Source: Clostridia bacterium UC5.1-1C12
GTDB taxonomy: Bacteria > Bacillota_I > Bacilli_A > Erysipelotrichales > Erysipelotrichaceae
Assembly: GCA_001305055.1 (NCBI GenBank)
Contig: BBZX01000005.1
Span: forward strand, 124,001-188,000
Length of the DNA: 64,000 nucleotides
Direction: 5' to 3'
Each line of letters begins with the position of its first letter. The stretch's first letter is position 1. The notes under the pieces are model-generated. The model made no database searches and had not been told where the DNA came from. It saw nothing but the letters and a program-made list of their open reading frames with translations. This document shows, in pieces, positions 56,120 through 64,000 of the stretch. The position numbers and the translations under genes were made by a program.

Positions 56120-58637
56120 CTATGCCGCGCATACTTCGCATTCTTCTACTTCAAGTGATTTAGAACGAATATAATATACGCTCTTTACACCATTTTCCCA
56201 TGCTTTAATATATAAATTCAGCACCTGTCTAAATGTATAATCATTTGTGATATACAGATTTAAAGACTGACTCTGATCAATATGACGCTGACGAACACCG
56301 GCAGCTCTGACCACCCATTCCTGATTGATCGTATGGGCGCTTTGATAAATCCACCATGTATTCATATTCAGATCCGGTGCTACCCGGGCAATGATACTGC
56401 CTTTCTTTTCTTCAAGAAAGAAACGATTCATAATCGGATCGACAGCCGCGCTTGTTCCAGCAATAATAGAAGTCGAGCTCGTTGGTGCAATTGCCAGCAA
56501 ATAACCATTGCGCAGCCCTGATTGATAAACACGTGCGCTTAACCGCTGCCACTTCTCATCCCGATAACCACGGTCTGTAAAGTAATTCCCATTATCCCAT
56601 TCAGAACCGCTGAAATAAGCATAACGGCCTTTTTCTGCCGCTAACTCACAGCTGGCTTCAATCGCGTAATAGTTGATTTGTTCATACACCTGATCCATAA
56701 ACTGCAGATGTTCTTCACTTTCCCAGCGAATGCCTTCCTTTGCCAGCAGATGATGATAACCGCTGGTTCCTAAACCAATTGGACGGTAACGCTGATTGGT
56801 AACCTTGGCATATGGAATCGGATAGAAATTCAGATCGATGACATTATCCAATGCACGGACAATGATACGGATAATCTTGCGCAGTTCCGCCTGATCATGA
56901 ACATTAATATTACCCAGCACCAATGATGCCAGATTGCACACGACAAAATCGCCCGGCTTGGTCTTTGTCACGATTACCGTCTCGCCGTCAATTTCTTCAA
57001 TTGCTTTTGACACACTCTCGATCGCACTCATGTTCTGTGCGATTTCGCTGCAAAGATTTGATGAATAAATCATTCCCGCATGCTTATTCGGATTCATGCG
57101 ATTGACATGATCACGGTTAAAGGCAAACGGCGTGCCGGTTTCAATCGCCGACTTAAGAATCAAACGCACCAGATCTTTCAATAGGATTGCCTGTTTGCTG
57201 ATGCGTTCATCATGGATACAGTCAAAATAACGTTTTTCCCATTCCTCACCATAAAAGTCTTCAAGCGCATAACCCTTGATCATTAAGATTTCATGCGGAC
57301 ACATTAAATACCATTGCTGATTCAGATCCTCCCGAGCCATTTTCCAAAACAGATCCGGATAGCAGACAGCCGGAAAGACATCATGAGCCTTTTTGCGGTC
57401 ATCGCCGTTGTTTGTACGCAGCTGCAGAAAATCAAGGATATCCTTGTGCCATACATCAAGATAAACCGCCACAGAGCCTTGACGCACACCGAGCTGATCT
57501 ACTGCCACCGCGGTATCATTAGCCAGCTTGATCCATCGTGCCACACCGCCGGCTACACCTTTAAAGCCGCGGATATCAGAGCCGACCGCACGAACCTTGC
57601 CAAAATACAAGCCCATGCCGCCGCCAAATTTAGAAATCTGCGCGAAATTGTCAATGCTGCGATAGATTCCTTCTAAAGAATCCGGTACGGTATCGATGAA
57701 ACAGCTTGACAGCTGAAAATACGGTTTGCGGGAATTGGACATCGTCGGTGTTGCCATCGTTACTTTCAAAGTGCTTAATACCTCGTACAGTTCAATAACC
57801 TTATGCAGACGGTCTTCCGTCTCTTTCATATTCAAATGCATTGCGATTCCCATAAACATTTCCTGCGGCTTTTCTAAAACCTGATGATCCTTATCCGCAA
57901 TTAAATAACGCTTAATCACCAGATCAAGGCCGCTGTAAGTAAACAGCTTTGTATGTTCTTCCTTTAAAGCCGCCGCTAATTCATCAACTTCCTGCTTGCT
58001 GTATGCTTCAAGAATATAACGGCCGTATAATTCCTGCTCTGTTAAATAGACCAGCTTATCATAAAAGCTGTGAATATTCAGGGCAGCCATTCTTTCCTCA
58101 ATCATATGATTATTCTGAAAATTCAGTAACCGGCCGGCAATAAATTCCCACTGCGGAGCTTCAGCACTGACACACTCAACCGCTGATCGAATCAAGCTCT
58201 TAAGACGCTGATCCATATCCATCTCCGGCTTATAGAAAGTCTGATATTTTGCCAGCATCAGATCAAGCGCCAATGCCTTGCCATAATCCTTGTGAATTCC
58301 CTTTAATACCGGCCGCAGACCGGCCAGCGGCAAAGAGGCAGCAAGCTCATCGACGATACGGCGGTTTTTAGCCTGCTGATCCCGATAAAGAATAAAGCTT
58401 TTCGCCTGCTTATAAAAGCCATTCTTCATCATGCTTACTTCAACAAGATCCTGAATCTGTTCTACTTTAATATCATCAGGATTCTCAACAAGCTGCTGTT
58501 CAATTTCCTGAAGCATCACCTTCAGCTGTTCAGCTTCTATACAGCTTTGTGTGTTTTCAAATGCCAGTTTAATTACCCGGGCAATTTTTATTTGATTCAT
58601 ATGTTTCTTTAGTTCCGTCACGTTTTGTTATTTGCAT
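56120..58637 (-). CDS. nrdA: Class I ribonucleotide reductase alpha subunit (frame break)
   Basis: About 838 residues. The N-terminal ATP cone starts MQITKRDGTKETYESNKIA, visible when an extra A is removed from an A run near 58585. The catalytic core has SSCFIDTVPDSL, NLCSEIAQN and ATPTMSNSR, and the C-terminal Cys pair is CEVCAA. It reduces ribonucleoside diphosphates to deoxyribonucleotides with NrdB, encoded next. The ATP cone suggests dATP control. As the gene is needed for growth, the break is likely a sequencing error. Confidence 0.95.
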
Positions 58638-58671
58638 CTCTATATCCTTTTCCTTACCTGCATTAGCATAA

Positions 58672-58703
58672 CAAAAAAGCAAAGATTTCATTTACTTTGC
58701 TTT
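58672..58703 (-). terminator. Terminator between NUDIX gene and nrdA
   Basis: On the minus strand AAAAGCAAAGT pairs with TCTTTGCTTTT, followed by TTG. Confidence 0.75.
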
Positions 58704-58720
58704 TAATAACTTCTTCACAA

Positions 58721-59224
58721 TTAGCATGTTTCAAGATAACAATTATATGCAAATAAATCACGCTGATAAATCAGCTTTTGAATCGACTTTTTATCAGGTG
58801 CCGACAGTTCTTTCAGCACTTCCTCTTTACTGAAGAAAACCAAGCCGTGAATCAATTGCTTTTCTTCCTCAGTATAAGCACAGGGGCGGCTTTGCCGAAT
58901 CAGCCTGACCGCATAGAAGTGAGAAATCGTAATACGCTGAAGCAGATGGTAAGTATCCTCAATCACACATAATGGACGTAAAATTTCCCCTTCCCAGCCA
59001 CTCTCCTCCAGCAGTTCGCGCTGAATTGCCTGCGCGTGACTTTCGCCAGCCTCAATGCCGCCGCCCAGTGTTTCAAGATGGCGCAGACAACCAAAAATAT
59101 CATTCCTTTTAATTTCCAGAAATGCATAGCGGTCTTGATATTCCGCAATCATCCGCACGGTTTCCCGCACATGGGTGATATCACTCTTCGCAAAAACATC
59201 GTCAGTAAATCGCTTGCTGATCAT
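58721..59224 (-). CDS. NUDIX hydrolase
   Basis: About 167 residues. The NUDIX box is complete: GGGIEAGESHAQAIQRELL followed by EESGW, matching GX5EX7REUXEEXGU. A start at ISKRFTDDVF (59224) is preferred. It probably hydrolyses a nucleoside diphosphate derivative, perhaps ADP-ribose, judging by build. Single gene, next to the ribonucleotide reductase operon. Confidence 0.88.
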   Translation of the reverse strand: MISKRFTDDVFAKSDITHVRETVRMIAEYQDRYAFLEIKRNDIFGCLRHLETLGGGIEAGESHAQAIQRELLEESGWEGEILRPLCVIEDTYHLLQRITISHFYAVRLIRQSRPCAYTEEEKQLIHGLVFFSKEEVLKELSAPDKKSIQKLIYQRDLFAYNCYLETC

Positions 59225-59561
59225 CACGCGCCTCCTAATCAAAAAAACAAATAGTGTAAATCTGCTTACCGATATTAAGTGTCCAAGCTTCCTTGTGAAC
59301 CTATTTAAACTAATTAAAAAGGTAAGTATTATTGATTCTTATATATTGTATAATTGCAGATTTGAAACTTCAATCGATAATTGAAAATAAAATGAATGCA
59401 GTGATGATGCTGGATAAACATCGGTATATTCATTTTCCTTTTATCCTCTTTTCCCACTTATTTATAAATAAAGTTTCTCATATATAGTATGTTTGTTGAG
59501 TAAATGTTTAAAGTTACAATTTGAGCCCATTAAACAATTAGGAACCATAAATGACATAATG

Positions 59562-59691
59562 AAAAAAGACACTTTTTCAAGTGCCTTCAATGATGCATAC
59601 GATCATCTTAACTTTGGGGGAGAACTAACTTACAAGTATGGGTGGGGGAAGAAAAGTAAGTTAGGTTAAGATGAAAGAGGCATTACTGCCT
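59562..59691 (-). ncRNA. Putative C-rich small RNA, family member B
   Basis: Unassigned minus-strand unit between a consensus promoter and a strong terminator, with no open frame. In RNA order: stem GGCA-GUAA-UGCC, then a long two-part stem CAUCUUAAC/GUUAAGAUG and CUAACUUAC/GUAAGUUAG, whose inner loop holds UUCCCCCACCCAU and whose 3' bulge holds UUCUCCCCCAAA, then the terminator GGCACUU/AAGUGUC with UUUUUU. The loop motif recurs in unit A (54822-54944). Two CCCCC stretches fit pairing with Shine-Dalgarno sequences. The remainder of 59225-59561 shows a hairpin AAAATGAAT/ATTCATTTT near 59390-59440 but no gene. Confidence 0.7.
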
Positions 59692-59697
59692 GTATAA

Positions 59698-59726
59698 ATA
59701 TTACTTTTTTTCGTTAGGAATGTCAA
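59698..59726 (-). promoter_or_regulatory. Promoter of small RNA B
   Basis: TTGACA (59726-59721), 17 bases, TAATAT (59703-59698) on the minus strand, about 7 bases before the small RNA. Confidence 0.8.
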
Positions 59727-59890
59727 CTGTTATTAAAAAGATTTTTAAACATGAGAAATGTTCTTCGACGATACCCAAGCTGTTAATCAGATGTTCATTA
59801 AGAATTTTATTTCTGCACATTTACTTATTTTGGAAAACCCTTCCATTTTAATGATGAAAACGCTATCCAAGAAGACAGTGCTAGCAGCTT

Positions 59891-59952
59891 AAAGGCTATG
59901 GTTTTTTCGATTAAGTATAGCCTTTCCATCGGTGCACCGGCACCTTTTTTTG
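59891..59952 (+). terminator. Double hairpin with T tract before the C26 gene
   Basis: AAAGGCTAT pairs with ATAGCCTTT, then GGTGC pairs with GCACC, followed by TTTTTTTG. It ends some plus-strand transcript of 59730-59890, in which I see only a doubtful 44-codon frame (59758-59892). Confidence 0.55.
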
Positions 59953-59982
59953 ATTTGCACATAGGCTAATGCAGGTGATCCT

Positions 59983-60624
59983 ATGCATTTAAAAATTGCC
60001 CTTCCCGTTCGGCTCAATGAAGCTGAATCACGGTATCAAATTTCAGCGCCGTTAATTCATGCACTGCTGGCCCTCCATGTTACACCGGTACTGATTTATC
60101 CGCAGGCTGATATCAAAGACCAGCTTTCAGGATGCGATGGAGTGCTGATCAGTGGCGGTGATGATGTTGATCCATTGCTTTTTAACGATAAACCACACCC
60201 TAATACATTAATTGAAAAAGCCAGCATCGAACAGCTGGATATTGACTGCATTCATTATTGTGAAAAACATCATCTTCCCTTGTTTGGATTATGCCGCGGC
60301 ATTCAGATCCTGGCTGTGGTGTATCATGCGGCGTTATATCAAGATATTGAACAACATATGAAAACCAGCCATCCTCTGATCATTGCCCCTCATTCATTTT
60401 TAAGCGGCATGCCGCTGCATTCGGTCAATTCCTATCATCATCAAGCACTTGCGCAATGCCCTGAAGGTTTTATGATCAGTGCGATCGCAAAAGATGGGAC
60501 GATCGAAGCAATTGAAAAGGCGGATATGTTTGCCGTCCAATGGCATCCGGAACTGATGAGTGACGATCCGCTCTTACGTTTTTTTACGGATTACGTACTT
60601 GCTAAGAAAATAAACAAGAATTAA
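59983..60624 (+). CDS. Gamma-glutamyl-GABA hydrolase-like amidotransferase (peptidase C26)
   Basis: 213 residues. Class I glutamine-amidotransferase features: DGVLISGGDDVDPLLF, the nucleophile in LFGLCRGIQILAV, and the His-Glu of AVQWHPELM. This pattern fits PuuD-like hydrolases. It may break down gamma-glutamyl amides of polyamines or other amines. Its end overlaps the end of the convergent VTT gene by about 50 bases when the latter is corrected. Confidence 0.85.
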   Translation: MHLKIALPVRLNEAESRYQISAPLIHALLALHVTPVLIYPQADIKDQLSGCDGVLISGGDDVDPLLFNDKPHPNTLIEKASIEQLDIDCIHYCEKHHLPLFGLCRGIQILAVVYHAALYQDIEQHMKTSHPLIIAPHSFLSGMPLHSVNSYHHQALAQCPEGFMISAIAKDGTIEAIEKADMFAVQWHPELMSDDPLLRFFTDYVLAKKINKN

Positions 60625-61088
60625 AATAGAGAGCAGCGTTGAATATTTCTCGATTGCGATAAATTCGCTCGCTTTGCTTAGTGTCGCCGCAACCAGCAAT
60701 GAGCGCATAAAGCGGCAGCTGCGTCAAGCAATAAAAAGAGCCAGCGGTTCATTCTGCATAAACCGGCCAGATAAGCCAGTACGAAGTCAGGAAAAGGTGT
60801 CAGTGACCCAAGGATGACGGCCATCGCACCATATTTCTGCATCGTTGCCTCCCCCTCGGACAATGTTTCTTCATTAACCAGCTTCAAGGCGAACTTACGG
60901 CCGTAGCTGACACTTAACTCATAGCCAATGTAGCCGCCTAAAAAGGTACCGATGCCGCTGACTGCCGCGTAGTAAAAGCTTTTAGTCGGGGCTGCCAGAC
61001 ATAGCGGCACAAAGACGGCTTCAATTGAAGGTAAAGGTAAAAATGCCTTTAAACAGGCGTAAATTAAAAGGAACAGGTCTGCATTCAT
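60574..61088 (-). CDS. VTT/DedA (YqaA)-family membrane protein (frame break)
   Basis: About 171 residues. Helices ADLFLLIYACLKAFLPLPS, VSGIGTFLGGYIGYELSVSYG and MAVILGSLTPFPDFVLAYLAGL, with the G-x-x-x-G and F(T/P)PxP patterns of the DedA/VTT family. The reading ends abruptly at 60678, but a frame break near 60700 supplies FMRSLLVAATLSKASEFIAIE and a further helix, ending at 60574. Role in membrane homeostasis or lipid flipping is known for relatives only. Confidence 0.7.
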
Positions 61089-61114
61089 GAGATCACCTGT
61101 TCCATTATATGTTT

Positions 61115-61879
61115 TTATTCGTTCATCAATTCATAAAGTGAATGGATCTTATGTGTCGGTACGATTTGAAAGCGTTCGATGTCTGCGAATGTATGCACAC
61201 CCGTAGTCACAAAGATTGTGTCAACCTGACAATTGACACCGAGCAGGATGTCGGTTTCCAAATTATCACCGATACAAATTGCATCTTCTTTTTTAATATT
61301 AAAATACTCAAGTGCTTCATTTAAAATTGGCGGATATGGCTTGCCGATCTTAGGTGAAAGCTGTTCACTTGCGTACTCAAACATGGCCACGATTGAACCG
61401 TTGCCGAGCTTATAGCCTTTGCCGTGCGGCAGCTTGCGGTCATTGTTGGTGCCGACCAGCTTCGCACCGTTTACTAAATAACTCAGTGCCTTAGAATATG
61501 CCTCATAATCAGCATGAGCATCAAGGCCCACAAAAACAAAATCCACATCCTCTTCCACAAGTTTAAACCCGGCATCCAATAAGGCTTCTCTTAAACCCGC
61601 CTGGCCGATCATATACGCGTTGCGCTTAGTGCTGAATTTTTGCATCGTTCGTGCCGCTGCCATGCTTGAGGTGAAAAACTGATCTTCACGAATGCCTTTG
61701 AATCCCAGTTTTTCCATATGCTGCACATTCTCTGAACGGGTACGGGTAGCATTGTTAGTCAGAAAGTAAAAGGGCTGTTGCTTGGCAATACACCAGGCAA
61801 TAAATTCCCTGGCCCCATCAATATTTTCATTTCCCCGATACATTGTGCCATCAAGATCAATCAGATAACTTTCATTCAA
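61115..61879 (-). CDS. HAD-IIA (NagD-like) phosphatase
   Basis: 254 residues. Motif I is YLIDLDGTMYRG, motif II FLTNNATRTR, motif III/IV KIGKPYPPILNEAL and ICIGDNLETDILLGVN. This is the pattern of the TIGR01457-type HAD hydrolases in Firmicutes. Substrate is probably a small phosphorylated metabolite such as a sugar or nucleotide. Confidence 0.9.
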   Translation of the reverse strand: MNESYLIDLDGTMYRGNENIDGAREFIAWCIAKQQPFYFLTNNATRTRSENVQHMEKLGFKGIREDQFFTSSMAAARTMQKFSTKRNAYMIGQAGLREALLDAGFKLVEEDVDFVFVGLDAHADYEAYSKALSYLVNGAKLVGTNNDRKLPHGKGYKLGNGSIVAMFEYASEQLSPKIGKPYPPILNEALEYFNIKKEDAICIGDNLETDILLGVNCQVDTIFVTTGVHTFADIERFQIVPTHKIHSLYELMNE

Positions 61880-61989
61880 TTACTCCTCTTTTTCCCTATC
61901 AGTGTATCACGTTTACGCAAAAATTGGGACAAAGAAAAAGCATTTCAATTTAAAGTATGTTAGAATAAAGGTCAAGTGAAGGTGATGTT

Positions 61990-63222
61990 ATGAAAAATTT
62001 AGAAACTGCAAATCGCTGTTTGAATTGTAAGAACGCGCGCTGTGTCAGCGCCTGCCCGATTCATACGCCGATTCCGGAGGTAATTCTCGATTATAAAGAA
62101 GGACTTTATGAACAAGCTGGCAAACGATTGTTTGACAACAACCCGCTTTCAGCGATCTGTTCCATTGTCTGTCCGCATGAAAAACAATGCCGAGGTAATT
62201 GTATCCGTGGCATCAAAGGGGAACCGGTTGATTTCCCGGCCATTGAAAATGAAATTTCCATGCATTATTTAAAGCATGTTCATTTTACTGAAAAACGCAT
62301 TCACAATCAGCGGGTAGGCATTATCGGCGGCGGTCCGGCAGGGATAACGATTGCCCTGCAGCTGGCTCAGAAAGGTTATCCTGTCACCATTTTTGATGCC
62401 CATCCGCGCATTGGCGGTGTTCTCCGCTATGGTATTCCTGATTTCAGGCTGCCGCGGACAATTCTTGATTTACTGGAAGAAAAGCTGCTTGAATTGGGGG
62501 TGAAAATCAGGCCGAATACCCTGATTGGTCCGGTGCTGACCATTGACCGGCTTTTGGAAGATGGCTATGATGCCTTATTTATCGGTACGGGTGTATGGAA
62601 TCCGCGAACCCTAAATATCCCTGGTGAGAGCCTAGGCAATGTGCATTATGCTATTGATTACTTAAAAGATCCGGAAGTCTATCAGCTCGGCAAGAAAGCA
62701 GCAGTCATCGGAGCCGGTGATGTGGCGATGGACGCGGCACGTACTGCCAGCCGTCATGGCTGTGATGTGACGATTCTCTATCGCAAAGGCAAGGAGAATA
62801 TCTCAGCCACAGAAGCTGAACTGCAGGGAGCCATTGACGATGGCGTCAAATTTGTCTTCTACAAGATACCTAAGGCATGCAGTGAGAAAGGCATGATCGT
62901 TGCTGACTGTGAGGTTGTCATGGATGCGGATGGCCGTCCGCAGAGTGTTGAAAAAGCTGACAGCGATCATCTATTTGCCTGTGACTCAATCATTATCGCG
63001 GTATCACAGCTGCCCAAAAACAATATTGTCCGCAATACAACCGGCTTAGAAACCGGTAAAAATGGCTTGCTGATTGCCGACGAAGACGGGAAAACGACAA
63101 GAGTCGGCGTCTTTGCTTCGGGTGATGTAGTTACCGGTGCTAAAACCGTAGTAAAGGCCGTTAAATATGCTCAGCATGTTGCCGGTGAAATCGAAGCCTA
63201 TCTGCAGGCTAAAGCAAAATAA
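61990..63222 (+). CDS. GltD-like NADPH/FAD oxidoreductase with N-terminal Fe-S cluster domain
   Basis: 410 residues, somewhat shorter than GltD or PreT. The N-terminal cysteine clusters are CLNCKNARCVSACPIHTPI and CSIVCPHEKQCRGNC. The FAD motif is VGIIGGGPAGITIALQLAQ, the NAD(P) motif AAVIGAGDVAMDAARTASRHG, and the final FAD region GVFASGDVVTGAKTVVKAV. It is a glutamate-synthase-small-subunit-type electron-transfer flavoprotein. No large subunit is adjacent, so its partner (for example a ferredoxin or other oxidoreductase) is unknown. It begins a single-gene message; a strong terminator follows. Confidence 0.88.
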   Translation: MKNLETANRCLNCKNARCVSACPIHTPIPEVILDYKEGLYEQAGKRLFDNNPLSAICSIVCPHEKQCRGNCIRGIKGEPVDFPAIENEISMHYLKHVHFTEKRIHNQRVGIIGGGPAGITIALQLAQKGYPVTIFDAHPRIGGVLRYGIPDFRLPRTILDLLEEKLLELGVKIRPNTLIGPVLTIDRLLEDGYDALFIGTGVWNPRTLNIPGESLGNVHYAIDYLKDPEVYQLGKKAAVIGAGDVAMDAARTASRHGCDVTILYRKGKENISATEAELQGAIDDGVKFVFYKIPKACSEKGMIVADCEVVMDADGRPQSVEKADSDHLFACDSIIIAVSQLPKNNIVRNTTGLETGKNGLLIADEDGKTTRVGVFASGDVVTGAKTVVKAVKYAQHVAGEIEAYLQAKAK

Positions 63223-63226
63223 GAAA

Positions 63227-63266
63227 AAGGCGTTGGAATTCCTTTCGGAACATTCTTAACGCCTTT
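63227..63266. terminator. Bidirectional terminator
   Basis: AAAAGGCGTT pairs with AACGCCTTTT across a 20-base loop, with A and T tracts on both sides. It ends both the oxidoreductase gene and the converging surface-protein gene. Confidence 0.85.
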
Positions 63267-64000
63267 TATTCTGCCTGTGTATCGCTGATTATCGAACTGC
63301 CGTTTTGCATCGAAATAGGACTGCCATGGATATCGGTACTGCAGCCATTGAAGGTGAGTGATTCCGGATATTCAAGAGACCCCTTGCCGCCGACATCAAT
63401 TGCCCCGGCATGATCGGGATACTGATTGTTTATAATCTGTGTCAGCTCACTGATTTTAAGCTTGCCATCGACCATAATCGCTGCCGCTTCACTCGCTGAA
63501 GAACCGCCGTCGATGCAGATTTGATTTAAAGTCAGAGACCCGCTGCTGCGGATATCGATCAGTGCTCCTGTATAAGCAGGATATGATGCTGAACCCATAT
63601 AACGTTTCAGCGTAATCAGCTGATCAGCGTCCCAGACTTGTTCATCCTTGATCGTAATACCATTGATGATCCAGATCGTACCCGCTTCATGATTCAGCAA
63701 TTCCTTGGCCCGCTCAAAGCTTTGAACTGCACTAAGCGGTGATTGACCGTCATTTGCATCGCTGCCCTTGCCATTCAAATATACTTCATTCACTGTTTCA
63801 CTTTCAATATAATTGCTGCTCACCGTTCGTATTATCAGCGGCAGCGGAGCTTCCGTTTCAAATTGCTCAGAAAGAATCGGCGTAAAAGTATAAGTCACAC
63901 CCGCTTCTGTCTCAGCCTCTAAACCTGGTTCTACATTCCATTGGCTTATTTTCAGGTTAATGCTTTTCTCATTGCCGATCCGGTTTCCCTCTTTATCAAG
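63266..64000 (-). CDS. Surface protein with beta-helix region, C-terminal part
   Basis: The last 244 residues of a minus-strand protein that begins beyond the right edge. It contains VYLNGKGSDANDGQSPLSAV, then a parallel beta-helix-like region (TIWIINGITIKDEQVW, GALIDIRSSGSLTLNQICIDG, LKISELTQIINNQ). GKGSDANDG plus AVQSFERAKELL is a motif often seen in large Firmicutes adhesins and pectin-lyase-like proteins. It has no LPxTG or membrane anchor at its end, which falls directly on a terminator, so attachment would have to lie in the unseen N-terminal part. Likely secreted. Confidence 0.7.
   Translation of the reverse strand, partial: LDKEGNRIGNEKSINLKISQWNVEPGLEAETEAGVTYTFTPILSEQFETEAPLPLIIRTVSSNYIESETVNEVYLNGKGSDANDGQSPLSAVQSFERAKELLNHEAGTIWIINGITIKDEQVWDADQLITLKRYMGSASYPAYTGALIDIRSSGSLTLNQICIDGGSSASEAAAIMVDGKLKISELTQIINNQYPDHAGAIDVGGKGSLEYPESLTFNGCSTDIHGSPISMQNGSSIISDTQAE

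Noticed and set aside
59758..59892. A 44-codon plus-strand frame before the double hairpin
   Set aside because: No ribosome site and no recognisable family; codon pattern is not convincing, so it was not listed as a gene.

Overview
The window looks like the chromosome of a low-to-moderate G+C, spore-forming Gram-positive bacterium, most probably a gut Erysipelotrichia (Bacillota). The grounds are a sigI-rsgI pair, sporulation genes of the YlbJ and YunB types, a sufCDSUB iron-sulfur operon, many lipoproteins, strong AGGAGG ribosome sites, TTGACA/TATAAT promoters, a T-box and LicT antitermination sites. The taxon is inferred from gene content, not from a marker alignment.

Layout. 1-2.0 kb: end of a minus-strand surface protein with a double palindromic operator, and a membrane-bound XRE regulator. 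2.0-9.2 kb, mostly minus: sigI-rsgI, an uncharacterised four-gene operon (phosphatase-like protein, small protein, MobB-like P-loop protein with a Cys-rich tail, THEP1-like NTPase), then a T-box-controlled pair (BASS transporter and iron alcohol dehydrogenase) and tRNA-Thr. 9.2-16.6 kb: an exported beta-lactamase-fold protein and a beta-glucoside PTS operon (EIIA, LicT, EIIBC, GH1, NagB-like) with two antiterminator sites. 16.7-20.9 kb: TetR plus a MacB-type efflux system. 21-26 kb: decayed genes, amino-sugar isomerase, Maf, a DUF1461 protein, tRNA-Lys and a DUF349 protein. 26-29.7 kb: rhodanese-like lipoproteins around an ApbE and a putative flavinylated lipoprotein. 29.7-37.7 kb: a DUF2974 hydrolase, a YlbJ-like gene, a MerR/BtrH_N cassette bounded by a diverged 92-bp duplication, NifU, YunB and YunC. 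37.8-43.0 kb: the suf operon and 5-formyl-THF cyclo-ligase. 43.3-49.8 kb: two SurA/PrsA-like foldases, an NSS transporter, and a chromate-transporter pair with a divergent LysR. 49.9-51.7 kb: a 1.7-kb element between exact 40-bp repeats at tRNA-Ser. 51.7-64 kb: HIT, rubrerythrin, hydrolase, class I ribonucleotide reductase, NUDIX, C26 amidotransferase, HAD phosphatase, a GltD-like oxidoreductase and part of another surface protein.

Two intergenic regions (about 54.8-54.98 and 59.56-59.73 kb) each hold, on the minus strand, a promoter, a 120-130-nt C-rich structured transcript and a strong terminator. They share the motif UUCCCC(C)ACCCAU and look like an uncharacterised family of Shine-Dalgarno-binding small RNAs.

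More than 30 frame breaks, mostly apparent one-base losses and often in homopolymers, interrupt conserved and even essential genes (nrdA, sufS, sigI). This is best explained by uncorrected sequencing indels. I therefore annotate those genes at full length and call pseudogenes only where decay is more extensive.
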